From UMGS1519 sp050951095 (GTDB taxonomy: Bacteria; Actinomycetota; Coriobacteriia; Coriobacteriales; Eggerthellaceae), in contig JBMNIQ010000003.1 in assembly GCA_050951095.1 (NCBI GenBank), positions 124,001-188,000 on the forward strand: a DNA stretch of 64,000 nucleotides. Direction: 5' to 3'. Shown here one piece after another: positions 27,141 through 35,371 of this stretch (the first letter of the stretch is position 1; the number at the start of each line of letters is the position of its first letter). Position numbers and translations under genes: made by a program. The notes below the pieces were generated by a model. It saw nothing but the letters and a program-made list of their open reading frames with translations, did not search any database and had not been told where the DNA came from.

Positions 27141-27800
27141 CTATTCCAGGCAGGCGTCGGAGCCCGGTCCGATGCGGTCCGCATACGACTCCAATACCAG
27201 CTGGCAGCGCGAGCCGATGGGCAGGCGGTTGCGTTCCAGGAACTGCGGGATATCGGCGATCTTCAGCGGGAATACCTGGATGAACTCGCTGGGTTCCGTC
27301 TCCTGCTCGCCGGCGCGGTAGACTTTCGCCCGCACGATGGACAGGCATTCCTCCGTCATGCCGTTCGACGAGTAGCTGGGCTGCGGCAGCGCGCGCAGCT
27401 GCGGCGTGCCATCGGCGCGGCGCTTCACGGCATATCCGGTCTCCTCGCGCAGCTCGCGCTCCACGCATTCCTCTATGGGCTCGTCGCCTTCCCGCAGGCC
27501 CGCCGGGAACGCGACGCACCAGGCGTTCAGCGGGTAGCGGAATTCCTTTATCAGCAGGATCTCGTCGTCGTCCGTGGTGGCGACGATGCTGACGGCGTCC
27601 GTGTGCGCCGGCGTGCCGGCGGGACGGCGCAGCTCCGCCTCGTAGTCGGCGGCGTTCTTGCGCGAGACGCTTTCGTATTCCTTCGTGGAACCGTCCGGCA
27701 GGCGGTACTCCATCACGTATTTTTTCAGCCAGCCGTCGCTTACCTGCGTGAGGCGGAGAAGTTCCGGCTGTTCAGCGGGGTGTTCCGAGAATGCGGTCAT
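27141..27800 (-). CDS. Nudix hydrolase (ADP-ribose pyrophosphatase-like)
   Basis: 219 residues, ATG 27800 behind AGAGGATT. The Nudix box is complete: a Gly, five residues, Glu, seven residues, then RELREETGY (GX5EX7REUXEEXGU), near residues 100-122. The upstream EFRYPLNAWCVAFPAG is typical of ADP-ribose/ADP-sugar pyrophosphatases. It is the last gene of a minus-strand run of four. Confidence 0.92.
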   Translation of the reverse strand: MTAFSEHPAEQPELLRLTQVSDGWLKKYVMEYRLPDGSTKEYESVSRKNAADYEAELRRPAGTPAHTDAVSIVATTDDDEILLIKEFRYPLNAWCVAFPAGLREGDEPIEECVERELREETGYAVKRRADGTPQLRALPQPSYSSNGMTEECLSIVRAKVYRAGEQETEPSEFIQVFPLKIADIPQFLERNRLPIGSRCQLVLESYADRIGPGSDACLE

Positions 27801-27890
27801 GGTGAATCCTCTGGTCGAAGGGCGGAATGAGACGGTGCGCAGCGCGCTCCTGCGGGAAAGCTGCGGAGGGCCTTCCGCAGGATACGCGCG

Positions 27891-29063
27891 CTATTTCGGC
27901 ACGATGAGCTCGGGGTGGTCGTATTCGCCCCGCTCCATGAGATGGCGAAGGTACGCCATGGTCTGCCCGATGAGCGTCACCCTCCCCAGCATGTTGCGGT
28001 CCGCCCAGTCCCTGCGGCGGGGGAGCAGGGTGGTGGCGTAGGCGATCTCCAACGGGTCGACGATGCCCTGGGCAAGAATGCCGCGAATGTTGTCCAACTG
28101 GCGCTCGTGGTGCGCGATCGTCTCGTCCACGCGGCCCGCCAGATCCGTGAACTCGGGGCCGTGCCCGCACAGCACCAGGTTGCACGGCAGGTCGCGGATC
28201 TTCCTCAAGCTGGCGAGGTACTGGCCGATCGCGTCCTCGTCGGCCGTCAGCGTGATGGCGGGATAGGCGTTGCCCAGCAGCACGTCGCCGGCAACGAGAA
28301 TCTTCGCCGTGGGCTCGTACAGGCAGATGCAGAACGGATCGTGCCCCGGCGTGGCGATGCACTCGAAACGGTAGTCGCCCGCCTTCAGCGTGTCGCCGTC
28401 TTCCACCGTGCTGACGCGGATATCGTCCGTGCCGCGGTCGCGCATAGGGGCCCAGTAGTCGCTGTCCAGGTTGCAGGGCGCGCCGTGCGCCGCACCGATG
28501 CGCTCGACGGCCTGCGTGTAGGGCGTGCAGCTCAGGGCGGGCTTCGCGCGGTCGGCATAGTCCTCCATGCCGGAATACACGATCATGCCCTGGCGCCCGA
28601 TGCGCGTCAGGCCGGCGCAGTGGTCGTAGTCGGAGTGCGTCAGGAACACGTCCGTCGCTCTCCAGGGCACATCCAGGCGCGAAAGCGCCTCCTCGAACGC
28701 GTCCTCCGTCTGCGGCAGGTTGCAGCCGGCATCGATGATCAGGTTGTGCTTGCCTCCCAGCACCAGGTAGCTGTTCGTGACGTCCAGCTCCTCGGGCACC
28801 GGCAGGTCGATGCGGAAGATGTGCGGTGCCACGCGCTCCAGCAGGTCGCGGGTGCCGTGGCAGATGGGGACCGTGGACGCCTCCGCGCCGGCGGCCACGG
28901 TCGCGGCGTTGTCGGACGGGCGCGGTGCGGCGTTCGCGCTCGTTCCCGCGCCGCCCATCATGCGCTCCATGGCCTGTGCGGCCACCACGAGCTTCGCGGC
29001 ATAATCCGCCTCCGCGCCGTTGCCGTGCCGATTGTTTTGCGGTTCGTTCGCGTTCTCTGGCAT
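27891..29063 (-). CDS. Metallo-beta-lactamase-fold hydrolase with HxDxDH motif
   Basis: 390 residues, start ATG 29063 (MPENANEPQN) behind GGAG; the open frame continues upstream only as a shadow of the neighbouring dehydrogenase. Residues 1-70 are low-complexity. The MBL domain follows: YLVLGGKHNLIIDAGC, then THSDYDHCAG where the canonical second His of HxHxDH is Asp, ATPGHDPFC, AGDVLLG and LCGHGPE. Flavodiiron proteins also carry an acid at this position. A C-terminal helical segment (about 300-390) resembles the winged-helix tail of LACTB2/RNase-like hydrolases. Substrate unknown. It starts 11 bp after the dehydrogenase, indicating an operon. Confidence 0.88.
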   Translation of the reverse strand: MPENANEPQNNRHGNGAEADYAAKLVVAAQAMERMMGGAGTSANAAPRPSDNAATVAAGAEASTVPICHGTRDLLERVAPHIFRIDLPVPEELDVTNSYLVLGGKHNLIIDAGCNLPQTEDAFEEALSRLDVPWRATDVFLTHSDYDHCAGLTRIGRQGMIVYSGMEDYADRAKPALSCTPYTQAVERIGAAHGAPCNLDSDYWAPMRDRGTDDIRVSTVEDGDTLKAGDYRFECIATPGHDPFCICLYEPTAKILVAGDVLLGNAYPAITLTADEDAIGQYLASLRKIRDLPCNLVLCGHGPEFTDLAGRVDETIAHHERQLDNIRGILAQGIVDPLEIAYATTLLPRRRDWADRNMLGRVTLIGQTMAYLRHLMERGEYDHPELIVPK

Positions 29064-29074
29064 TGCGCCGCTCC

Positions 29075-30043
29075 TTACTCTCCAAAAACCTGCGGGTTCA
29101 GGCAATCCAACGGGCGATTGCCTGACAGCACGTCGATGACGGCCTGCGTCGTGCGCGTGCGCAGCTCGATGCCGGATTCCTCGGACCAGTACGCAACGTG
29201 CGGCGTGAACACGGTGTGCGGCGCGCTGAACAGCGGATGGTCCGTGCTGACGGGCTCCTGCTCGAACACGTCCAGGCCGGCGCCCCACAGGCGGTCGGCC
29301 TTCAGCGCCGCCGCCAGCGCCACGGTGTCGATCACGGCGCCGCGCGATGTGTTCACCACCACGGCCGTGTTCTTCATCAGCGCCAGGTGCTCGGCATCCA
29401 GCATGTGGCGCGTGTCGGGCGTCAGCGCCGTATGGAACGACACGACGTCGGCGCGCTGCAGCAGCTCGTCGTACGTCACGATGTCGTAGCCTTCGGGCGT
29501 GCGCCGGCCGGGCTTCAGGGAACGGGACGTGCAGATGACGGTGAATCCCAGGCCGTTCGCCTTGCGCGCCGTGGCGCGGCCGATCTCGCCCATGCCCACC
29601 ACGCCGAACACGCGGCCGTGCACCTGGCCGAACGGGCGCTGGTCGGCATGCGACCAGATGCCCTTGCGGAGGGCGGCGTCCAGCTCGTTCGTGCGGCGTA
29701 GCACGTCCAGCGCCAGCGTGATGGCATGGTCGGAAACCACTTCCGTGCCGTAGCCGGGGACGTTGCAGACCGCTACGCCGTGGTCCGTGGCCGCTTGGAT
29801 ATCGATGCTGTCGAAGCCCACGCCGGTGCGCGAGACGACGCGCACATTCGGCAGCTCGTCGAAGACGCGCTGCGTGAAGCGCCCGTACGACGTGATGATG
29901 CCGTCGGCGTCCCGTGCGTTCGCGATGATGCCGTCGGGGCTGGGGTCCTGGAACGCCTGGATCTCCATGCCCGCCTCGTAGGCCATGCGCTTTTCGATCT
30001 CCGCGTCTTCGAAGTCGCTGTCGACGATTACGATTTTCTTCAT
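29075..30043 (-). CDS. D-isomer 2-hydroxyacid dehydrogenase (CtBP-like)
   Basis: 322 residues, ATG 30043. The NAD-binding Rossmann motif GVVGMGEIGRATA is around residues 147-159. The catalytic Arg (NTSRGAVID region), Glu (DVFEQEP) and His (TPHVAYWSEES) are present in the usual order, and SRTGVGFDSIDI is typical of the C-terminal-binding-protein/phosphoglycerate-dehydrogenase-like branch. It reduces or oxidises a 2-keto/2-hydroxy acid with NAD(H); the substrate is not evident. Operon partner of the MBL hydrolase downstream and probably of the amidotransferase upstream. Confidence 0.93.
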   Translation of the reverse strand: MKKIVIVDSDFEDAEIEKRMAYEAGMEIQAFQDPSPDGIIANARDADGIITSYGRFTQRVFDELPNVRVVSRTGVGFDSIDIQAATDHGVAVCNVPGYGTEVVSDHAITLALDVLRRTNELDAALRKGIWSHADQRPFGQVHGRVFGVVGMGEIGRATARKANGLGFTVICTSRSLKPGRRTPEGYDIVTYDELLQRADVVSFHTALTPDTRHMLDAEHLALMKNTAVVVNTSRGAVIDTVALAAALKADRLWGAGLDVFEQEPVSTDHPLFSAPHTVFTPHVAYWSEESGIELRTRTTQAVIDVLSGNRPLDCLNPQVFGE

Positions 30044-30136
30044 ATGCCATTCGCTTTCTGTGCGATTTCGCTTTCCTTACTATGGTAGCGAACGGCAGTG
30101 GACGTTCCGTGACGCTTGCGTTGCGCCTTCGTTGCG

Positions 30137-30979
30137 CTAGGCGGTCTTGCGCCGGCGGTAGACGCGCGCCTGGTTCACGAGCATCGTGAAGAAGTTGCTC
30201 ATGCTGGGGTCGTTCAGAATGAACTCAGGGTGCCACTGCACGCCCAACATGAACGTGCGGTCCGGCACCTCTATGGCCTCCACCAGGCCGTCCGGGCCCA
30301 CGGCGTCCGCGACCAGGCCGCTTCCCAGCTGCTTCACGCCCTGGTGGTGGATGGAGTTCGTGGCCAGCGGTGCGCATCCCACAATGCCCGCCAGGCGCGA
30401 AGCGGGGCGCACGTCCACCATATGCACGCGCTGGTTGTAGCGGTCGGCGCGCCAATGCTCTATGTATTCGCGGCCCGTCTCCGCAGCCCAGGTGGACGGG
30501 CTTGCGTCTTCCGCCGGCTTCGCGGGGTCCAGGCCCCAGGGTATGCGGCGGTCCGCGGCGGGCTGGCCGTGCAGCGCATTCAGGTCCTGGTGCAGCGTGC
30601 CGCCGAAGAACACGTTCATCATCTGCATGCCGCGGCAGATGGCCAGCACGGGCGCATCGTGCACGTACGCGTAATCCAGCAGGCGCATCTCCAGCGCATC
30701 GCGCTCGGGCGTGTAGCGGTCGTTGCCGGATTTCGGCTTCTCGCCGTACAGCGCCGGGTTGATGTCCTGGCCGCCGGGCATCAGGAAGCCGTCGAACAGC
30801 GGCAGGAGCGTCTTGTACGTTTTCGGGTCGTCGGAAAGCGGCAGCACCAGCGGCGCGCCCCCGGCGGCGATGACGGCATGGGAGTAGCGCTCGTGCAGCA
30901 ATATGGCGCGATCCTCCAGGAAATGGCGCGGCACGATGCCGATCAGCGGCGCCTCGTCGGCTCCGGGAAATTCGCCCAT
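30137..30979 (-). CDS. Class-I glutamine amidotransferase-like gamma-glutamyl hydrolase (PuuD-like)
   Basis: 280 residues. ATG 30979 (MGEFPGADEA) is chosen for its AAGGGGG site; a longer frame to 31150 lacks one. The triad is visible: nucleophile Cys in AICRGMQMMNVFFGG, and His-Glu in GVQWHPEFI. The N-terminal PLIGIVPRHF and GGQDINPALYGEKP are family hallmarks of the PuuD/gamma-glutamyl-gamma-aminobutyrate hydrolase group. It is the promoter-proximal gene of the four-gene minus-strand run. No puuABC genes are in the window, so polyamine catabolism is not supported by context. Confidence 0.92.
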   Translation of the reverse strand: MGEFPGADEAPLIGIVPRHFLEDRAILLHERYSHAVIAAGGAPLVLPLSDDPKTYKTLLPLFDGFLMPGGQDINPALYGEKPKSGNDRYTPERDALEMRLLDYAYVHDAPVLAICRGMQMMNVFFGGTLHQDLNALHGQPAADRRIPWGLDPAKPAEDASPSTWAAETGREYIEHWRADRYNQRVHMVDVRPASRLAGIVGCAPLATNSIHHQGVKQLGSGLVADAVGPDGLVEAIEVPDRTFMLGVQWHPEFILNDPSMSNFFTMLVNQARVYRRRKTA

Positions 30980-31309
30980 GCGATTTCGCCCCCTTCGTTT
31001 CCGTTCGTCCTGCAGCGGCCGGTTTTCGACCATGCGGCTCATTAATGTAGCGCATTCCGCAGCACCGTGCGCAAGGCGCGCCGCGGTATTTTTCGCGAAC
31101 GCATCATATGCGCAGCAGATAGCCGCCTGCATCGGCCGGCACGGCGGCACGGCGCTTCCGTGCGCGCGTCTGCGGCGCGTCTGGGATGCGGGGCGGCCGA
31201 AGCATCGGCGATGCGGCGCGCGCCATACGTCGGCTTGGCGTGGAAACCGTGGCGCGCGGCGTGCAAACCGTCATAATAGGGAACGGAAAACCAATCGAAG
31301 GAGGACGCT

Positions 31310-32725
31310 ATGGAGCGCAGGAACGCGTGGAAGGAATACACCGAGGATGAAGCCGCCGCCGCCCAGGAGTTCGGCGCGGGCTACATCGACTGGCTGTCGA
31401 ACAGCAAGACGGAGCGCGAGGCCACGGCGAATGCCATCGCGAAGGCGCGCAAGGTCGGCTATATCTCGCTTCAGGAGGCGCGCCGGCGCGGCGGGCAGCT
31501 CAAGCCCGGCGACCGCGTGTACGCCGACAACTACGGCAAGTCCATCATCCTGGTGCAGATGGGCTCCCGCCCGCTGCAGGAGGGCGTGAACATCCTGGGC
31601 GCGCACATCGACAGCCCGCGCCTGGATATCAAGCAGAATCCGCTGTACGAGGCAGATGACCTGGCGCTTCTGGATACGCATTACTATGGCGGCATCAAGA
31701 AGTACCAGTGGGTCACGCTGCCGCTTGCCATCCACGGCGTTGTCGCGAAGACGGACGGCACCGTGGTGCCCGTCACGGTGGGCGAAGATCCCGCAGACCC
31801 CGCGTTCGTGGTCACGGACCTGCTGCCGCACCTGGGCGCCGATCAGATGGCGAAGAACGCTGCGAAGGTCGTGGACGGCGAGGACCTGGACGTGCTGGCA
31901 GGCGGCCGTCCCCTGAAGATAGCGGAGACGGGCAACCCCACGGACCAGCAGAAGGAGCAGAAGAAGAACCCGGTGAAGGCCCAGCTGCTCTCCATCCTGC
32001 AGGACAAGTACGGCATCTCCGAGGAGGACTTCCTCTCCGCGGAGCTGGAAGTGGTTCCCGCAGGTCCCGCGCGCGATTGCGGCTTCGACCGCAGCATGGT
32101 GCTGGGCTACGGTCAGGACGACAGCGCCTGCGCGTATCCCAGCCTGATCGCGCAGCTGGATGCCGGCGACCTTGAGCGCACGGGCGTGTGCGTGCTGGTG
32201 GACAAAGAGGAGATCGGCAGCGTCGGCGCCACGGGCATGACCAGCCTGTTCTTCGAGAACGTCATGGCCGAGATCATGGACCTGGCCGGCCAGGGCGGCG
32301 ACCTTGCGCTGCGGCGCATGCTGGCCCGCTCCAGCATGCTGTCCAGCGACGTGTCCGCCGGCTTCGACCCCACGTACGCATCCGCGTACGAGAAGAAGAA
32401 CGCCGCGTTCTGCGGGCGCGGCCTGGTGTTCAACAAGTTCACGGGCTCGCGCGGCAAGAGCGGCAGCAACGACGCGAATGCGGAGTACATTGCGAAGCTG
32501 CGCGGCATCATGGACGGCGCCGGCGTGTTCTACCAGTTCGCCGAGCTGGGCAAGGTGGACCAGGGCGGCGGCGGGACCATCGCCTACATCCTGGCGAAGT
32601 ACGGCATGAACGTCATCGACTCCGGCGTATCCGTGCTGTCCATGCACGCGCCGTGGGAAGTTACCAGCAAGGCCGACGTGTACGAGGCATACAAGGGCTA
32701 CGCAGCGTTCCTGAAGAACGCCTAG
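31310..32725 (+). CDS. M18 family aminopeptidase
   Basis: 471 residues, ATG 31310 behind GAAGGAGG. Co-catalytic metal ligands fit the M18 order: GAHIDSPRLD (His and Asp of the first site), DKEEIGSVGATGM (Glu pair) and a late VLSMHAPWEV His. An insertion around residues 155-230 is usual for this family, which forms large tetrahedral dodecamers in the cytoplasm and removes N-terminal residues from peptides. Its divergent partner at 30979 leaves a 330-bp intergenic region (30980-31309) in which I see no strong promoter. Confidence 0.94.
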   Translation: MERRNAWKEYTEDEAAAAQEFGAGYIDWLSNSKTEREATANAIAKARKVGYISLQEARRRGGQLKPGDRVYADNYGKSIILVQMGSRPLQEGVNILGAHIDSPRLDIKQNPLYEADDLALLDTHYYGGIKKYQWVTLPLAIHGVVAKTDGTVVPVTVGEDPADPAFVVTDLLPHLGADQMAKNAAKVVDGEDLDVLAGGRPLKIAETGNPTDQQKEQKKNPVKAQLLSILQDKYGISEEDFLSAELEVVPAGPARDCGFDRSMVLGYGQDDSACAYPSLIAQLDAGDLERTGVCVLVDKEEIGSVGATGMTSLFFENVMAEIMDLAGQGGDLALRRMLARSSMLSSDVSAGFDPTYASAYEKKNAAFCGRGLVFNKFTGSRGKSGSNDANAEYIAKLRGIMDGAGVFYQFAELGKVDQGGGGTIAYILAKYGMNVIDSGVSVLSMHAPWEVTSKADVYEAYKGYAAFLKNA

Positions 32726-32753
32726 TCCGATTCGCATAGTGGGGAAACGGGAC

Positions 32754-35216
32754 ATGCAAGACAAAGGGGAGGATCGTCCTTCCGAGGGGCAGGTGCGCGC
32801 CGGCGCGGCATCCGGCGCGAAAGGCAGCGCGCCGCAGAGGCGCTTCGACGGCACGGCCGTGCGCTTCGCCGTGGGTTTGATCTGCCTGGTGGTTGCCGCG
32901 AATCTGGGCGCGCTGGGCTATGCCCGGTCGTTTGCCGGCACGGCGGCGCTCGCCTTCGAGCTGGTATACGGCGTGCTGTTCGTGGTTGGCGCCGTGCTGG
33001 TGTCGTCTGCGTACCTGCGCTCGCGCGGCGGGGACTCCCCGGCCGTCCGCGCGGCGTTCGATGAGGGCGTGCGCTACGGCTCCGCGCAGGCGGGCGCGGG
33101 CGTCAGCGCGTGCCCGGCCACGCCCGAAGGCGCGCGGGATCTTGCGCGGCGCGTGGAGAAGACCCGCCAGGAGGCGGAGGCGGCATCCGCCGACCCGGTG
33201 GAGCAGCTGCTCTCGCATTCCGACGACGTGTTCGCATCGCTGCGCAGCCTGGTGGAGAACAAGCGCCCGGCGCCCGGTTTCCAGGGCACGGTACGGCTGC
33301 TTTCCGGCATCGGCCTGCCCGAGTGGGACGATGCGCCCGAAGCCACGTGCCGCCTGCTGGACCGCAACGGGCGCTATTGGATCGCCTGCGAGACGGACGG
33401 CCTGCCCGCCCGCGATTACGACCGCATGATGGCCGTCGAGGCGGCGCTGAACCTGGCGAAGGACGTGCGGCACGCAGAGCCGGATGCGCCGGCGGAGCGC
33501 TATCCGGACGCGGCGCGCAGCGCACTGCACGAGGTGTATGCGCTGCCCGAAGAGGACGGGAGCCTGGAAGATTGCCTGCAACCCGCCTACGACGACCCTG
33601 CGGCGGCGCTGCCCTCCAGCGAATGGGCGCAGCGCATGGCCGTGGCCGTTGCGGCCGAGAACGCCCCGGCGCCGTTCCGCCTGGACTTCGACATGCGCTC
33701 GAATGTGGCGGAGGGGCTGGTGCTGATCCGCTTGGAGGTGCCGCGCCCGGCGTGCTTCTCCTGCGTTGCCGACACTCCGGAAGAGCGCGTCGAGCTGGCG
33801 AAATCGTATGCACTGCGCACGGCGCTGCTGATGGCGGGCGCCGCATTCCGCGCCCCGCAGGCGCGCACCGTGGCCGTGTCGTGCCGCGAGCACGGCAGCC
33901 TGCGCACCGTGCTGTCGCTGCAGGCCGCGCGTGGGGATTACGGCCGCCTGCTGCAGAAGGCGGCCGCGGAGGCGGGCTGGTTCGACGATGCGTCGCTGAA
34001 GGCAAGCTTGCGGGACGACGGCTGGTTCGGCGCCGTGGAGCCGCATCTGCGCTCATCGGCGGAATCGCTGATGCCGGAGCGGTACATCCTGCCGCCCGAA
34101 CTGGATAATCGCCCCTGCAGCGCCGCACTTGCGGAGGCGGCGCATGTGCGCACGGTTGCGGATTTCGGCATCAACGAGGATGCGGAGCGCCGCAGCGTCT
34201 GGCATGCGTTCACCCAGGACATGCCCACATCGAACACGAGCGCCGTTGCGCGGTTCATGGAGCTGCGCGACGGCTGCGCGCGGCCCGAGACCGTGGAGGC
34301 CTGCAGCCGCACCATCCGCGCGCTGGCCGAGGGCACCGTGGACCTTTCCGACGTGCCGGCCGTCCGCAAGCGCTTCTTCGCCGGGTCCGACCTGGATGCC
34401 GCCGTCGAATATGCGCAGCGGGTCATGACCGGCGACGATCCCGAGGCGCTGGGGCAGGCCATCGACCGGCTGCAGTCCGCCTTGGATCTCAGCCTGGCCA
34501 TCGCCTACCTGGATGACACGGACGCCGTCTACCGCTACTTCGGCAGCACGGCCGAGCGCGTGTACTTCAACCGCTCGCTGGCCGACGGCAAGCGCGCCGT
34601 GCACCTGGTTCCCGACGTGTACTTCAACGCGCTGGAGCTTGCCGCGCGGATGCTGACGCTCGTGGGGCGCAACGACGAGGCGCTCCGCTACGCGAACGAG
34701 GCGCGGCGCATCGCCCCCGCCTCGTGCGATGCCGCGCTTATCAAGGCCCGCGTGCTGGAGAACGCCAAGGACCTGTTCGGCGCCGTGGACATGGTGCGCC
34801 GCTTCATCCCGCGCGCCACGTCGTATCGCGACCTCTCGCTGCTGCTGTACCGCCTGGCGTATTTCGAATGGAAGATGGGGCAGGCCCGCATGGCGGCCGC
34901 CTGCTACAAGGCCGTCATCGGCATGAAGACGTCCATCTCCGCGCAGGCGGCGCTGGAGATGGCGCAGATGATTGCAACGGAGGACGGCGCTTCCGACCTG
35001 CCGCTTTCCGAGGCGCATCGGATGCTGGACGCCGAGGGCATCTCCTACACGCTGGACCCGGCCGTGGAGGTCTGGCTGCCGCGGTGCGCCATCCTGGCGG
35101 CCGACGAGCGCATCTATCCCGTGGCTGCCGCGCTGACCGGTGCGCTGGTGGAACTGGTGCGCGACGACGCCCTGGTGGACGCGTACCGGTCGTTTCTGCC
35201 GGATTCGCCGCTGTAG
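32754..35216 (+). CDS. Large membrane-anchored TPR-like protein of unknown function
   Basis: 820 residues. ATG 32754 is preferred (GGGGA about 9 nt upstream) over GTG 32739. After a polar N-terminus come two membrane helices (about 36-56 and 64-86). The remaining 730 residues are soluble, rich in Ala/Arg/Asp/Glu and predicted helical. TPR-like repeats are visible at about residues 620-740 (ELAARMLTLVGRNDEALRYA; LAYFEWKMGQARMAAACYKA). No enzyme motif is recognised. A scaffold or chaperone role at the inner face of the membrane is a guess. It lies 28 bp after the aminopeptidase and may share its transcript. Confidence 0.8.
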   Translation: MQDKGEDRPSEGQVRAGAASGAKGSAPQRRFDGTAVRFAVGLICLVVAANLGALGYARSFAGTAALAFELVYGVLFVVGAVLVSSAYLRSRGGDSPAVRAAFDEGVRYGSAQAGAGVSACPATPEGARDLARRVEKTRQEAEAASADPVEQLLSHSDDVFASLRSLVENKRPAPGFQGTVRLLSGIGLPEWDDAPEATCRLLDRNGRYWIACETDGLPARDYDRMMAVEAALNLAKDVRHAEPDAPAERYPDAARSALHEVYALPEEDGSLEDCLQPAYDDPAAALPSSEWAQRMAVAVAAENAPAPFRLDFDMRSNVAEGLVLIRLEVPRPACFSCVADTPEERVELAKSYALRTALLMAGAAFRAPQARTVAVSCREHGSLRTVLSLQAARGDYGRLLQKAAAEAGWFDDASLKASLRDDGWFGAVEPHLRSSAESLMPERYILPPELDNRPCSAALAEAAHVRTVADFGINEDAERRSVWHAFTQDMPTSNTSAVARFMELRDGCARPETVEACSRTIRALAEGTVDLSDVPAVRKRFFAGSDLDAAVEYAQRVMTGDDPEALGQAIDRLQSALDLSLAIAYLDDTDAVYRYFGSTAERVYFNRSLADGKRAVHLVPDVYFNALELAARMLTLVGRNDEALRYANEARRIAPASCDAALIKARVLENAKDLFGAVDMVRRFIPRATSYRDLSLLLYRLAYFEWKMGQARMAAACYKAVIGMKTSISAQAALEMAQMIATEDGASDLPLSEAHRMLDAEGISYTLDPAVEVWLPRCAILAADERIYPVAAALTGALVELVRDDALVDAYRSFLPDSPL

Positions 35217-35219
35217 GGC

Positions 35220-35240
35220 GCTGCCCGCATTGCGGGCAGC
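35220..35240 (+). terminator. Hairpin after the TPR-like gene
   Basis: GCTGCCCGC (35220-35228) pairs with GCGGGCAGC (35232-35240) around a 3-nt loop. No T-run follows. Confidence 0.5.
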
Positions 35241-35323
35241 TGCGGGGCGTTCCATGGTGCATTCGCATATATGGCGAGGTTTTGCATGGGGCAATCGCCC
35301 CTTACGCTGCGGTTTTACGGGAC

Positions 35324-35329
35324 TATAAT
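35324..35329 (+). promoter_or_regulatory. -10 element of guaB
   Basis: A perfect TATAAT lies 43 bp before guaB. The -35 region (CTTACG at 35301-35306, 17-bp spacer) is poor. Confidence 0.5.
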
Positions 35330-35371
35330 GGGTCCATTCATCATCCAATTGCCTGCTGAAAGGGATCGCTC

